NCBI GenBank assembly: GCA_007126095.1
Contig: SLBZ01000003.1
Location: 1 to 64,000, forward strand
From: Aquisalimonas sp.
GTDB lineage: Bacteria; Pseudomonadota; Gammaproteobacteria; Nitrococcales; Aquisalimonadaceae
Reading direction: 5' to 3'
Length of the DNA: 64,000 bases
Part shown: one piece after another, positions 25,568 through 34,690 of the stretch
How positions within the stretch are numbered: position 1 is the first letter of the stretch
Layout: each line of letters opens with the position of its first letter
Program-made: the position numbers and the translations under genes
The notes under the pieces: model-generated
The model's database searches: none
What the model saw: only the letters and a program-made list of their open reading frames with translations
Told to the model about the DNA's origin: nothing

Positions 25568-25597
25568 CCCGGGTGCCCGTCGCGACGAGCACCCGGG
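25568..25597 (+). other. Strong hairpin after cytochrome c4
   Basis: A perfect 9-bp stem, CCCGGGTGC with GCACCCGGG, encloses a further CGTC/GACG stem. It begins 8 bp after the c4 stop. There is no U-tract, so it may stabilise the c4 mRNA or act as a weak terminator that separates abundant c4 from resB. Confidence 0.6.
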
Positions 25598-25699
25598 CTC
25601 AGCACGCCGGCCTTCCGGGGGCGGTCAACCATCTTGCAGCCGCCACTCTGGCGGGCGCGTCTCAGGGGCCGGCTCCACGGCACCGGGTGATCCTAAGGT

Positions 25700-27742
25700 A
25701 TGGCGACAGCCGCTGACAGCACGAAGCGAGGTGGACGGCAGCGCAAGAGCACGGCGTCCATCCTGCTGAATTTCCTCGGTTCCATGAACCTGGCGATCAC
25801 CCTGCTGGTAGCGGTGGCGATAGCCTCGGTGATCGGCACGGTCCTGCACCAGAACGAGCCTTACCAGGACTACCTCATCAAGTTCGGGCCGTTCTGGTTC
25901 GAGGTCTACGAACGCCTGGCGCTCTACGACGTCTACAGTGCCCCGTGGTTTCTGTTCATGCTGGCGTTCCTGGTGGTCTCCACATCGGTCTGCCTGACGC
26001 GGCATACGCCGGTGATGTGGAAGGAGATGACCCGCTTCCGCGACCACCAGCAGGAGCGTTCGCTGCGGGCATTCAGCCACAAGCGGGAGTGGTTCGTGGC
26101 GATGTCGCCGGACGAGGCCGCGGCGGCGGCCGACGCCACGCTCCGTCGCAATGGCTACCGTACACGCCACAAGAGCAAGCCGGAGGCCCGCCTGGTCTCC
26201 GCCATGCGGGGCACCAGCAACCGGCTGGGTTACATCTTCACGCACCTGGCGATTGTCGTCATCTGTGTCGGCGGACTGATCGACGGGAACCTGCTGATGC
26301 AGTGGAAGTACTGGACCGGTGATCTGGTGGTGGAGACCCGCAACATCCCCGTCTCCCAGATCGATGACAGCAGCAAACTGCCACCACGGCAGACGGCGTT
26401 CCGCGGGAACGTGACGATTCCCGAGCAGGGGCGGGCGAGCGTGGTGTTCCTGCAGCTCGGTGAGGGGTACGTGGTGCAGGAGCTGCCGTTCCGCATCGAA
26501 GTGGAGGACTTCCGGATTGAGCACTATGATACCGGGGAGCCCCGTTCCTACGAGAGTGACCTGGTGCTGCACGACCCCGAGCTGGATGAGCCCATCCGCC
26601 AGACCATCCGGGTGAACGAGCCGCTCATCCACAACGGCCATGCCATCTACCAGGCCAGCTTCGGGGATGGTGGCTCACGCCTCGGCCTGCGCGCCTGGCC
26701 ACTGGACGGTGGCGATCCCGAGGGGCTCGAGACCCGGGTCAACGAGGAACTGGAGATCGACGGCGCCCGGGGCGCCCGGCGTGTGGAAATCACCGGCTTC
26801 GAGGTGTTCAACATCCACCCCGAGCCGGAGGCGACGGACCGCCGACAGGTGCGCAACGTCGGCCCCAGTTTCACGTTCCTGCTGCGCCGTCCAACGGGTG
26901 AAGCGCTGGAGTACGAGAACTACATGCTCCCCGTCGAGATGGATGGCGGCCGGTATTTTCTCAGCGGCGTACGCCGGTCTGCCGCCGAGGAATTCCGTTA
27001 CCTCTACATCCCGGCGGATCCCGACGGCGGACTGGATCGCTTCATGGCGCTGTTGCAGCAGTTGCGGCAGCCGGACGGGGTCGCCGCCGCCTCCGACCGC
27101 GCACTCGATGGCATCGGCGTCGAGGACCCGCAGGTGCGTGGCCGGATTGCAGCCGAGGCCCACGACATGGTTGATACGCTGCTGGAGTCCGGTTTCGACG
27201 CGGTCATGGCGGAACAGCAGGCCCGCGCCGAGGAGCGTGGCGGCCAGGCGCCGGAGCGGCTGATGGACTTCTACCGGCTGGTCATCGAGCGCACCCTCTG
27301 GGAGGGCTATGCGCAGGTGCTGCGTGATGAAGGGATCGACCCCGGGGAACCTGCCGAGGAGGATCTGGTCTTTTACCGTGACGCCATCTCGGCCATGACC
27401 GCGCTGGCGGATTACGACGCGCCGGTCTTCCTGGAGTTGACCGACTACGATCACCGTCAGGCCACCGGGTTGCAGATTGCGCGGGCACCGGGGCAGAACA
27501 TCGTCTATTTCGGCTCACTGCTGCTGACCATCGGCCTGTTACTGTTGTTCTACGTATCGCACCGGCGCGCGTGGTGCCTGATACGGCCGGAAGGTGGCGG
27601 GACACGGGTGCTGCTGGCGGGCAACAGTCAGCGTGACCCGCTGGGTTTTGCCAAGGCGTTCGACAGCCTTGGCGCCGAGCTGGATCACCGCCTCGGCGGA
27701 GATGGCCAGCCACCGGCTGACACGAATGGAGAAAGGTCATGA
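25700..27742 (+). CDS. resB: ResB (Ccs1)-type cytochrome c biogenesis protein
   Basis: Large membrane subunit of System II haem lyase, which works with CcsA to move haem to the periplasm and attach it to apocytochromes c. The 680-residue product has hydrophobic helices near residues 28-48, 75-95 and 180-200. A long periplasmic region follows, then a final helix near residues 595-620 (FGSLLLTIGLLLLFYV). The N-terminal block (FLGSMNLAITLLVAVAIAS) is typical of the family. The stop overlaps the ccsA start by 4 bp. Confidence 0.92.
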   Translation: MATAADSTKRGGRQRKSTASILLNFLGSMNLAITLLVAVAIASVIGTVLHQNEPYQDYLIKFGPFWFEVYERLALYDVYSAPWFLFMLAFLVVSTSVCLTRHTPVMWKEMTRFRDHQQERSLRAFSHKREWFVAMSPDEAAAAADATLRRNGYRTRHKSKPEARLVSAMRGTSNRLGYIFTHLAIVVICVGGLIDGNLLMQWKYWTGDLVVETRNIPVSQIDDSSKLPPRQTAFRGNVTIPEQGRASVVFLQLGEGYVVQELPFRIEVEDFRIEHYDTGEPRSYESDLVLHDPELDEPIRQTIRVNEPLIHNGHAIYQASFGDGGSRLGLRAWPLDGGDPEGLETRVNEELEIDGARGARRVEITGFEVFNIHPEPEATDRRQVRNVGPSFTFLLRRPTGEALEYENYMLPVEMDGGRYFLSGVRRSAAEEFRYLYIPADPDGGLDRFMALLQQLRQPDGVAAASDRALDGIGVEDPQVRGRIAAEAHDMVDTLLESGFDAVMAEQQARAEERGGQAPERLMDFYRLVIERTLWEGYAQVLRDEGIDPGEPAEEDLVFYRDAISAMTALADYDAPVFLELTDYDHRQATGLQIARAPGQNIVYFGSLLLTIGLLLLFYVSHRRAWCLIRPEGGGTRVLLAGNSQRDPLGFAKAFDSLGAELDHRLGGDGQPPADTNGERS

Positions 27743-28902
27743 GCACACAACAGATCCTGGGCCGGGAGACCTTCGACGATCGCGGCTTCTTCGCGCGCCT
27801 GTCCTGGTTCGACTGGCTGTGGGCGGCCGCGCTGCTGGTGGGAAGCGTTTACGCCAGCTACCACTTTGCCCCGTGGATGGACCGCTACGAGCACGGCATT
27901 CTGTATCTGACGTGGGCGTCGACGGTGGCTATTGGCTGGATGTGGAAGCCGGCGCGGGCGTTCACGATCGCGGTGGCGGTGGTCTCCCTGTTTGCGGTGA
28001 TGCGCTACCCGGATCTGGCCGCTGCGGAGAGCGACTTCTTCCTGAACTATCTGTTCTCCAGCCAGGCCGCCATCATGTGGATGTGCGCCCTGTTCCTGGC
28101 GGCGACGCCGGTCTACTTTGCCGGTTTGCTGCTGCGCTCGGAGTTTCTGAACAAGCTCGGCACGGCGCTGACCTGGCTGGCCAGTGGCGCCGGCCTTGTC
28201 GGCCTGCTGGTGCGCTGGTGGGAGTCCTACCTCATGGGGCCGGACATCGGGCGGATCCCGGTGACCAACCTCTACGAGGTGTTCGTTCTGTTCGCCTTCA
28301 CTACGGGCCTGATCTACCTGTACTACGAGTACCGCTATCAGACCCGCGCCATGGGCGGTTTCGTGGGCCTCATCATCAGTGCCTCCATCGGCTTCCTGCT
28401 GTGGTACCACTTCGCCCAGGGGGCGTACGAGATCGACCCGCTGATCCCGGCCCTGCAGAGCTGGTGGATGAAGATCCACGTGCCCACCAACTTCGTCGCC
28501 TATGGCGCCTTCGCCATTGCAGCCATGATCGGCGTCGCCTACCTGATACAGGCGCGCAATCCCGAAGGGTGGGCACGGCGCGGACTGCCGTCGGCGGAGG
28601 TCATGGACGACCTGATGTACAAGAACATTGCCCTGGGCTTCGCCTTTTTCACCCTTGCCACCATTCTCGGTGCCCTGTGGGCGGCGGAGGCCTGGGGCGG
28701 CTACTGGAGCTGGGACCCGAAAGAGACATGGTCGCTGATCACCTGGCTCAATTACGCGGCCTGGCTGCACCTGCGCTTCACCAAGGGGTGGCGTGGTACG
28801 CCCATGGCGTGGTGGGCCGTGGCGGGTCTGTTCGTGGTGACGTTCACCTTCCTCGGCGTGAACATCTTCCTGAGCGGATTGCACTCGTACGGCGAACTTT
28901 GA
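27739..28902 (+). CDS. ccsA: CcsA/ResC-type cytochrome c biogenesis protein (System II)
   Basis: Polytopic haem-handling protein of System II. The 387-residue product has about eight membrane helices and the tryptophan-rich WWD signature (WGGYWSWDPKETWSLITW) near residue 320. External histidines suited to haem ligation flank it. It is translationally coupled to resB (ATGA overlap). Names vary: ccsA in plastids and Bordetella, ccsB in other annotations, resC in Bacillus. Confidence 0.93.
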   Translation: MSTQQILGRETFDDRGFFARLSWFDWLWAAALLVGSVYASYHFAPWMDRYEHGILYLTWASTVAIGWMWKPARAFTIAVAVVSLFAVMRYPDLAAAESDFFLNYLFSSQAAIMWMCALFLAATPVYFAGLLLRSEFLNKLGTALTWLASGAGLVGLLVRWWESYLMGPDIGRIPVTNLYEVFVLFAFTTGLIYLYYEYRYQTRAMGGFVGLIISASIGFLLWYHFAQGAYEIDPLIPALQSWWMKIHVPTNFVAYGAFAIAAMIGVAYLIQARNPEGWARRGLPSAEVMDDLMYKNIALGFAFFTLATILGALWAAEAWGGYWSWDPKETWSLITWLNYAAWLHLRFTKGWRGTPMAWWAVAGLFVVTFTFLGVNIFLSGLHSYGEL

Positions 28903-28905
28903 GGT

Positions 28906-28937
28906 GACCGCCGGAACGTCCGCGTTCCGGTGCGGTC
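28906..28937 (+). other. Hairpin between ccsA and dsbA
   Basis: GACCGC-CGGAAC (28906-28917) pairs with GTTCCGGTGCGGTC (28924-28937) with a two-base bulge and a 6-nt loop. It starts 4 bp after the ccsA stop and 50 bp before dsbA. It lacks a U-tract, so it is either a processing or stability element or a weak attenuator. Confidence 0.5.
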
Positions 28938-28987
28938 TGACCCTGTGGCGCCACGGGGCGCCGGTTGAGACAGAGAGGAGCAACTGC

Positions 28988-29617
28988 ATGACCGCGATTC
29001 GGGCGCTGTTGGCCGGGCTGTTGATGGTTCCGGCACTGGTGATGGGCCAGTCCTTCGAAGCAGGCGAGCACTATCAGGTTCTCGACGAGCCCCTGCCCAC
29101 GAACGTGGCCGACGGCAAGGTCGAGGTGCGCGAGTTCTTCTCCTACGCGTGCCCGCACTGCCACACGTTCAGCCCGCTCATCCAGTCCCTGATGGCGGAT
29201 CTGGACGAGCAGGCCGAGCTTGTCCACACCCCGGTGGTGTTCAACCGCAGCTGGGAGCCTTTGGCGCGCGCGTACTACACCAGCCGTGTGCTCGATGTTA
29301 CCGATGACACCCACAGCGCGGTATTCAATGCACTGCATCAGGACAACCGGCGTATTAGCGGGATCGACGAGATTGCCGAGGTCATGGGCGAGCAGGGCGT
29401 CGACGAGGACGCCGTTCGTGATGCCTGGGAGTCGTTCTCCGTTGACTCGGCCATGCGGCAGGGGGATCGCATTGCCAGCGCTTACGGCGTGCGCAGCACG
29501 CCCACCGTGGCCGTGGCCGGCAAGTACCTGATTGATGTCCGCGATGCGGGCGGGCAGGAGCGCATGATCCAGGTCATCCGTTACCTGGTCGAGAAGGAAT
29601 ACGAACAAGTCCAGTGA
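28988..29617 (+). CDS. dsbA: DsbA-type periplasmic thiol:disulfide oxidoreductase
   Basis: Introduces disulfides into exported proteins. The start at 28988 (MTAIRALLAGLLMVPALVMG) gives a 209-residue precursor with a signal peptide of about 20 residues. The thioredoxin-fold active site is Cys55-Pro-His-Cys58 (YACPHCHTF), the DsbA type, and the cis-proline loop is GVRSTPTVAV. It follows the cytochrome c maturation genes. No DsbB is in the window. Confidence 0.94.
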   Translation: MTAIRALLAGLLMVPALVMGQSFEAGEHYQVLDEPLPTNVADGKVEVREFFSYACPHCHTFSPLIQSLMADLDEQAELVHTPVVFNRSWEPLARAYYTSRVLDVTDDTHSAVFNALHQDNRRISGIDEIAEVMGEQGVDEDAVRDAWESFSVDSAMRQGDRIASAYGVRSTPTVAVAGKYLIDVRDAGGQERMIQVIRYLVEKEYEQVQ

Positions 29618-29624
29618 TCTATAA

Positions 29625-30443
29625 GTGAACGATAGAAGCGTCGAACTGGAGCCTCGGGAAGCGCCGCAGCTGGATGAGGACCGACCGGATCTGCTGCGGC
29701 TGCTGACCTATAATGTCCAGACCGGCATTCAGAGCAGCCATTACGGGCATTACTTCACTCGCAGTTGGCAGCACCTGTTTCCCCACGCCGAACGGCCCCG
29801 GACGCTGCGTCGCATCGCGCGGCTCACCCGTCGATACGACCTCGTCGGCCTGCAGGAAGTGGATGGTGGCAGCCTGCGCAGCGGCTTCATGAACCAGACG
29901 GAGTTCGTCAGCCGCGCCGGCGGCTTTCCGTACTGGCACGACCAGACCAACCGCAACATCGGCCGCCTCGCACGGCACAGCAGTGGTATTCTCAGCCGCT
30001 TCCGGCCGCTGGAGATCCGCGAGCACGCCCTTCCGGGCTTGATTCCGGGGCGCGGGGCACTGCACATGACCTTCGGCGGCCCCGGTGAGTCCCTCCACGT
30101 GATTCTGCTGCACCTGGCCCTGGGCGGCCGCACGCGGATGCGCCAGCTCGCCTACGTGGGTAACCTCATCGAGCGTCTGGACCACGTGGTGGTGATGGGG
30201 GATCTGAACTGTGCCGTGGATAGCCCCGAATTCCAGGCCCTGCTGGCGAATACCAATCTCACGGAGCCGGAGCTACTCCTGCCAACCTATCCCAGCTGGC
30301 GGCCACTCCACCACCTGGACCATATCCTGGTGTCGTCGTCGCTCACCGTAGAGGGCGCCGAAGTCCTCGATTACGCCGTCTCCGACCACCTTCCGGTGGC
30401 CATGGACGTGCGCCTGCCCGAGTCGGTCATTCTGTTGCCCTGA
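29625..30443 (+). CDS. Endonuclease/exonuclease/phosphatase (EEP) family hydrolase
   Basis: A 272-residue member of the DNase I/exonuclease III/phosphodiesterase fold. Catalytic residues are all visible: Asn30 (LTYNVQTG), Glu78 (GLQEVDGGS), Asp193 and Asn195 (GDLNC), and Asp254-His255 (SDHLPV). No signal peptide was recognised. The start is GTG at 29625, only 7 bp after dsbA, so it belongs to the same transcript. In Pseudomonas an EEP gene also neighbours dsbA and cytochrome c4. The substrate (nucleic acid, lipid or phosphate ester) cannot be told from sequence. Its 3' end overlaps the converging hydrolase gene by 17 bp. Confidence 0.85.
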   Translation: MNDRSVELEPREAPQLDEDRPDLLRLLTYNVQTGIQSSHYGHYFTRSWQHLFPHAERPRTLRRIARLTRRYDLVGLQEVDGGSLRSGFMNQTEFVSRAGGFPYWHDQTNRNIGRLARHSSGILSRFRPLEIREHALPGLIPGRGALHMTFGGPGESLHVILLHLALGGRTRMRQLAYVGNLIERLDHVVVMGDLNCAVDSPEFQALLANTNLTEPELLLPTYPSWRPLHHLDHILVSSSLTVEGAEVLDYAVSDHLPVAMDVRLPESVILLP

Positions 30444-31317
30444 GAGGTCCCGGCCCGGCGCGCTCGAGCAACCAGTCGGTGACCAGTGGCCAGATCTCGG
30501 CCTGCGCCGGCTTGCTGACCACGACACCCGGGTGCGTGTAGTCCTCGCGGAAGCCGGTTGCACGGCCTGCGGCAATAAACCGGCGGTCTTCGCTGCCGAA
30601 GTGCGCGATCAGTTTTTCGCAGCCCGTGGGCGGATCAACCGTATCGCCGAGCCCCGCAATGGCCAGTGTCGGTGCCCGGATGCGTCCGAGGGTCGACCGC
30701 AGCCACGGTTCCCGCCGGCCGCGGGTGACCAGCGCCATGGCGTCGCGCATGGCCGCCCCGGGTTCGTCATTGGGCCCCATCCCCAGCAAGGGAGCGGGAA
30801 AGCGCCGGCGCAATCGCAGGAAACCCGCCAGTAGCAGATTCCCGGGCCAATCCAGCATGCGCTTGCCATCCTCGAACTGGGCGGCGAACAGGACCAGTCC
30901 GGCCAGATCCTCGGGTTCCAGCAGTTGCGCGGCGGCCCGGCTGGCAATCACCCCGCCGAATGAATGTCCGATCCAGAATGCGGGCTGGCCCCAGTGGCTG
31001 CGGACCCAGTCCCTCACCAGGGGCAGATCGCACTGCAAGTGCTCCTCCAGCCCAGGTCGTCCCGGCCCGTTCCGGCGGCGTTGCACGATCAGCCCGGGAA
31101 AGCCGTGTCCGGCCAGGTGGGCCGCAAGGCCGATGCCGCGGTCCGACAGCCAGAACCCGCGACCGCTGAACATGCCGGGCAGAAAGACGATCGGCGGACG
31201 TTGCAGCGCGGAGGCGGCGGGTACCAGGGTGACCTCGAAGCAACCGCCGTCGGCGGCTGTGAGCGTGCGTGTCTCCGCTGTTGGTTGCGGCTGAGGGGCT
31301 GTCGCTGCTGGTTGCAT
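30427..31317 (-). CDS. Alpha/beta hydrolase
   Basis: Serine hydrolase of about 296 residues, starting at 31317 (MQPAATAPQPQPTAETR). The nucleophile elbow GHSFGG is at residues 117-122 with Ser119. The probable acid is Asp in GLGDTVDPP, and the His is in DYTHPGVVV near the C-terminus, so the triad looks complete. The oxyanion-hole segment is FLPGMFS. No signal peptide is evident. It diverges from the ATP-grasp gene across a 91-bp spacer, so it may be functionally linked to that locus. The substrate is unknown. Confidence 0.82.
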   Translation of the reverse strand: MQPAATAPQPQPTAETRTLTAADGGCFEVTLVPAASALQRPPIVFLPGMFSGRGFWLSDRGIGLAAHLAGHGFPGLIVQRRRNGPGRPGLEEHLQCDLPLVRDWVRSHWGQPAFWIGHSFGGVIASRAAAQLLEPEDLAGLVLFAAQFEDGKRMLDWPGNLLLAGFLRLRRRFPAPLLGMGPNDEPGAAMRDAMALVTRGRREPWLRSTLGRIRAPTLAIAGLGDTVDPPTGCEKLIAHFGSEDRRFIAAGRATGFREDYTHPGVVVSKPAQAEIWPLVTDWLLERAGPGPLRATE

Positions 31318-31408
31318 CGATTGTGGATTCCCGGCTGCCTTTCTCTGCCGCCTGTGGCAATTGAGGGTTATGCTCAGGGCAGGCCCATCGCTCAGGGAGT
31401 TCATTGGC

Positions 31409-32713
31409 ATGACTGATATCAGGCACATTTTCGTGATCGGCCTCGACGACTTCAACCTCAGCGAGCTGAAGACGGTTCGCAATGCCGGGGACTACACGTT
31501 CCACGGTCTTGTGGACTACGACACCATGGTCAACCCGCCCAGCTACCCGATGGACGCCATCATGGCGGAGGCGCGCCAGACCCTGGCCGCCGCCCCGGCC
31601 GTGGACGGCATCATCGGCCACTGGGATTTTCCCACCACCTCCATGCTGCCGATCCTGCGGCGCGAGTGGGGGCTGCCAACGCCGACGCTGGAGAGTGTGC
31701 TGTACTGCGAGAACAAGTACTGGAACCGGCTGGCCGGGGAAGAGGCCCTGCCCGAATGCACGCCGGACTTCCAGGGGCTGGATCCATACTCCGATGACCC
31801 GCTGGGTGATCTGGACATGGACTACCCTTTCTGGCTGAAGCCGTCGGTGGCGTTTTCCTCCTATCTGGGTTTTCGCATCGAGAACGAGCAGCAGTACCTG
31901 CAGGCCATGCAGACTATCCGCGAACGCATCCACGTGTTCGCGGAGCCGTTCGATTACATCATGCGCTCCTGCGAGAACCCCGGGGTGCTGCCCGGCCGTG
32001 GCAGCGGGGCCACCTGCATTGCCGAGGGGCTCATCAGCGGGCGCCTGTGCACGCTGGAAGGGTATGTCTACGACGGCGAGGTGGTGGTCTACGCGGTGGT
32101 GGATTCGCTGCGCGCCTCCAACCAGGTCAGCTTCTACAGCTACCAGTATCCGTCACACCTGCCGCCGGGGGTGCAGAACCGCATGATCGCCCATGCCGGG
32201 CGGATCCTGGATCATATCGGCATGGACCACACGCCGTTCAACATGGAGTTCTTCTGGGAGGAGGCCACGGACAAGCTCTGGCTGCTGGAGATCAATCCGC
32301 GCATCTCGAAGTCCCACTGCCCGATCTTTCAGATCGCCACGGGGTCCTCGCACCACGAGGTAGCCATCGATATCGCGCTGGGCCGCAGACCGGATTTTCC
32401 GCGCGCCGAGGGGCGTTTCCCCATGGCCGGCAAGTTCATGCCACGGGTGTTCGGCGATACCGTGGTCACGCGGGTGCCGTCGGCGGACGACATCGCCATG
32501 CTACAGAAGCAGCACCCGGAGGTGATCGTCCACGTCGGCGTGGACGAGGGGATGCGTCTGTCGGAGCTGGTCGCGCAGGACAGCTACAGTTTCGAGATCG
32601 CCGACGTGTTCCTGGGCGCGGACAACGAGGAGGCGCTGCACGAGAAATTCCGTTACGTCATGGAGGTGCTCGACTTCCAGTTCGCGGACGTGGTGCCCAC
32701 CAACTACAGCTGA
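31409..32713 (+). CDS. ATP-grasp carboxylate-amine ligase-like protein
   Basis: A 434-residue protein with a Rossmann-like preATP-grasp N-terminus (IRHIFVIGLDDFNLSELKTV) and an ATP-grasp core. The metal-binding signature LLEINPRISKSH places Glu294 and Asn296 at the expected magnesium sites, and PFWLKPSVAFSS (near residue 140) supplies the ATP-binding lysine. It resembles the biotin-carboxylase/carnosine-synthase branch, which activates a carboxylate as acyl-phosphate and joins it to an amine. The ATG at 31409 follows CAGGGAG. With the downstream GNAT, M20 and CocE genes it suggests peptide or amide synthesis; the substrates are unknown. Confidence 0.82.
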   Translation: MTDIRHIFVIGLDDFNLSELKTVRNAGDYTFHGLVDYDTMVNPPSYPMDAIMAEARQTLAAAPAVDGIIGHWDFPTTSMLPILRREWGLPTPTLESVLYCENKYWNRLAGEEALPECTPDFQGLDPYSDDPLGDLDMDYPFWLKPSVAFSSYLGFRIENEQQYLQAMQTIRERIHVFAEPFDYIMRSCENPGVLPGRGSGATCIAEGLISGRLCTLEGYVYDGEVVVYAVVDSLRASNQVSFYSYQYPSHLPPGVQNRMIAHAGRILDHIGMDHTPFNMEFFWEEATDKLWLLEINPRISKSHCPIFQIATGSSHHEVAIDIALGRRPDFPRAEGRFPMAGKFMPRVFGDTVVTRVPSADDIAMLQKQHPEVIVHVGVDEGMRLSELVAQDSYSFEIADVFLGADNEEALHEKFRYVMEVLDFQFADVVPTNYS

Positions 32714-33252
32714 TGGGCCGCCCGGTACTCCCGGTCGAGCATGGAGAGCACATGCATGGAGAGGAAGCGGTCGCCCTTGCGCACGCTCTCGCGGGCGACG
32801 CCCTCCTCCACGAAGCCGAGACGACGGTAGAGATTGAAGGCGCGCCGGTTGTCACGGGCGACGTTCAGCCAAAGCCGGTGACACCCCAGCACTTCGAAGC
32901 AGTCGTGCGCCGCGAGCAGCACCGCGTTGCGGCCATGGCCGCGCCCCTTGCTGATGATGGCAATGCGCCGCAACAGCACGCTGCCGTTGGGGTCGTCCGT
33001 GTCTTCGAGTACCACGTAGCCGATCGGCGTACCGCGGTGCTCGATGATCCAGTGCCGGGTCCCCGGCAGCGTCAGCGCGGCGCGGTGCTGGGCCTCGCTC
33101 CACTGCTCCACGTGCCGGGCGTTGTCCGGGTGGCGCTCCACTTCCACGACAAAGGAGCAGTCGTCCGGGGTGGTCGCCCGCAGGGTCATGCCGCCGCGCC
33201 GGATCGGGGCCCGGGCGTCCGCGGGGCGGTTTTCGGCATCTGCTCTGCTCAT
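32704..33252 (-). CDS. GNAT-family N-acetyltransferase
   Basis: A 182-residue acetyl-CoA-dependent acetyltransferase of the RimJ/RimL/SpeG type. The acetyl-CoA pyrophosphate loop is around KGRGHGRNA and the closing motif is RAFNLYRRLGFVEEG. The first ATG at 33252 is used here. An internal ATG at 33189 (MTLRATTPDD) starts the domain itself and may be the true start. The 3' end overlaps the converging ATP-grasp gene by 10 bp. Its position inside the ligase/peptidase cluster suggests it acetylates an amino group of the same product. Confidence 0.85.
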   Translation of the reverse strand: MSRADAENRPADARAPIRRGGMTLRATTPDDCSFVVEVERHPDNARHVEQWSEAQHRAALTLPGTRHWIIEHRGTPIGYVVLEDTDDPNGSVLLRRIAIISKGRGHGRNAVLLAAHDCFEVLGCHRLWLNVARDNRRAFNLYRRLGFVEEGVARESVRKGDRFLSMHVLSMLDREYRAAHQL

Positions 33253-33288
33253 GGCGTCAGGATATCACCGTGAGGTCCTGTGGAAATT

Positions 33289-33318
33289 GACCGTTGCGCG
33301 AAGGTGGGCCAATACTAG
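33289..33318 (+). promoter_or_regulatory. Candidate promoter for the M20/CocE pair
   Basis: TTGACC at 33289-33294 and AATACT at 33313-33318, spaced 18 bp, lie 30 bp before the M20 start. They sit in the divergent spacer with the GNAT gene. Confidence 0.55.
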
Positions 33319-33347
33319 CTCAAAGACGGCGATAGGATGGCGCAGCC

Positions 33348-34649
33348 ATGGCGAGACGAAGCTCCTACGTTGATATCGACAGGATTCGCGACCGCCTGGT
33401 ATCGCTGATCCGCATCCCCTCGATTACCGGCGAGGAAGACGCCGCAGTCTCCCATATTGCCAACTGGCTGCAGCAGTTCGACGCCGAGATCGATTACTGG
33501 AACGACGGCATCGCCTCCCTCCAGCGTGATCCGCGCTATCCGGGCCACGAAGTGGAGCGCGCCTGGGCGCCGGTGGTGGTGGGGGTGCTGCGAGGCGAGC
33601 AGCCCGGGCCGAGTGTGTTGCTCACCGGACACGTGGATGTGGTGCCACCCGGTGACTACACGCGCTGGCAGGATGAGCCCTTCTCCGGTGTCACCCGCGG
33701 CGACCGCGTTTTCGGCTGTGGCGCTTCCGACATGAAGTCCGGGCTGGTGGCCGCCATGGCCTGTTTCGAAGCCTTTGCCGAGAGCGGCCGCAACTTCCCG
33801 GGGCGCATCATCTTCGCTGCCGTGCCGGCGGAGGAGGACAGCGGACTGGGCACCCTGGCCGCCATCCGCGGCGGTTGGCAGGCCGATGCCTGCATCATCC
33901 CCGAGCCCACTAACGGCGCCAGCGGAGTACCCGAGCTGGTGATCGCCCATGCCGGCGCCATGTCGCTCCGAATCCGGGTGCCGGGAAAATCTGCTCATGC
34001 GAGCAAACGCCTGCAGGGTGAGAGCGCGCTGGATCACTTCTTCACCATCTACCAGGCCATGCGCGAGGACGAGCGGCGGCTCAATGAGCGCGAGCAGCAT
34101 CCCTTGATGGCCGTCCACCCGCTACCCTACGCCACCAACGTGGGCACCATTCAGGGTGGTCTGTGGTCGTCCAGCGTCATGGATCACCTCGAGGCGCACG
34201 TGCGCGTGGGGGTCGCCTTGGGGGAGACCATCGATGAGGCCGAGGCGCGCGTCCGAGACACCATCATGGAGCAGATCAAGAACGACCCCTGGCTGCGGGA
34301 GAATCCGCCACGCATCACCCGTCTGGCGTCCGGATTCGGCTCCGCCCAGACCCGCCGTGATCATCCGCTGGTGGAGGCGCTGGCGGAATCGGCCGAAGAG
34401 GAGTTCCGCCGCACGCCCGAAGTGGCCGCCGTTCCTTACGGCTGCGACATGTCGGGCTGGGTGCGGCTTGCGGGTGTGCCCACGGTGATCTATGGGCCGG
34501 GCGAGATCGACCTGGCGCATGCCCCCAACGAGTCCGTCTCCCTTGAGGCCACCTACAAGGTCGCCCGCACTCTGGTCAAGACCACCGAACGCCTGCTGGA
34601 GATGGACCCGGCGAGCATGCAGCTCATTCCCGACGACCCGGTCCCTTAG
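33348..34649 (+). CDS. M20-family metallopeptidase / amidohydrolase
   Basis: A dizinc hydrolase of 433 residues, close in pattern to ArgE/DapE deacylases and dipeptidases. Metal ligands are visible: His95 (GHVDVVPPG), Asp128 (GCGASDMKSG), Glu163 with catalytic Glu162 (PAEEDSG), Glu186 (IPEPTN) and His391 (LAHAPNES). The lid or dimerisation domain lies in the middle third (AHAGAMSLRIRVPGKSAHAS onward). Beside an ATP-grasp ligase and a GNAT it could deacetylate or hydrolyse their product. It is 41 bp before the CocE-type gene and probably co-transcribed. Confidence 0.9.
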   Translation: MARRSSYVDIDRIRDRLVSLIRIPSITGEEDAAVSHIANWLQQFDAEIDYWNDGIASLQRDPRYPGHEVERAWAPVVVGVLRGEQPGPSVLLTGHVDVVPPGDYTRWQDEPFSGVTRGDRVFGCGASDMKSGLVAAMACFEAFAESGRNFPGRIIFAAVPAEEDSGLGTLAAIRGGWQADACIIPEPTNGASGVPELVIAHAGAMSLRIRVPGKSAHASKRLQGESALDHFFTIYQAMREDERRLNEREQHPLMAVHPLPYATNVGTIQGGLWSSSVMDHLEAHVRVGVALGETIDEAEARVRDTIMEQIKNDPWLRENPPRITRLASGFGSAQTRRDHPLVEALAESAEEEFRRTPEVAAVPYGCDMSGWVRLAGVPTVIYGPGEIDLAHAPNESVSLEATYKVARTLVKTTERLLEMDPASMQLIPDDPVP

Positions 34650-34690
34650 GGGAGGGCGGCGCGGCGGGTCATTGCTACAGGAGACGCGTC

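Noticed and set aside
31409..34649. NAGGN osmoprotectant operon (AsnO/Ngg type)
   Set aside because: There is no asparagine synthetase-like AsnO, the GNAT and ATP-grasp are separate genes, and the peptidase is M20, not the usual M42 type.
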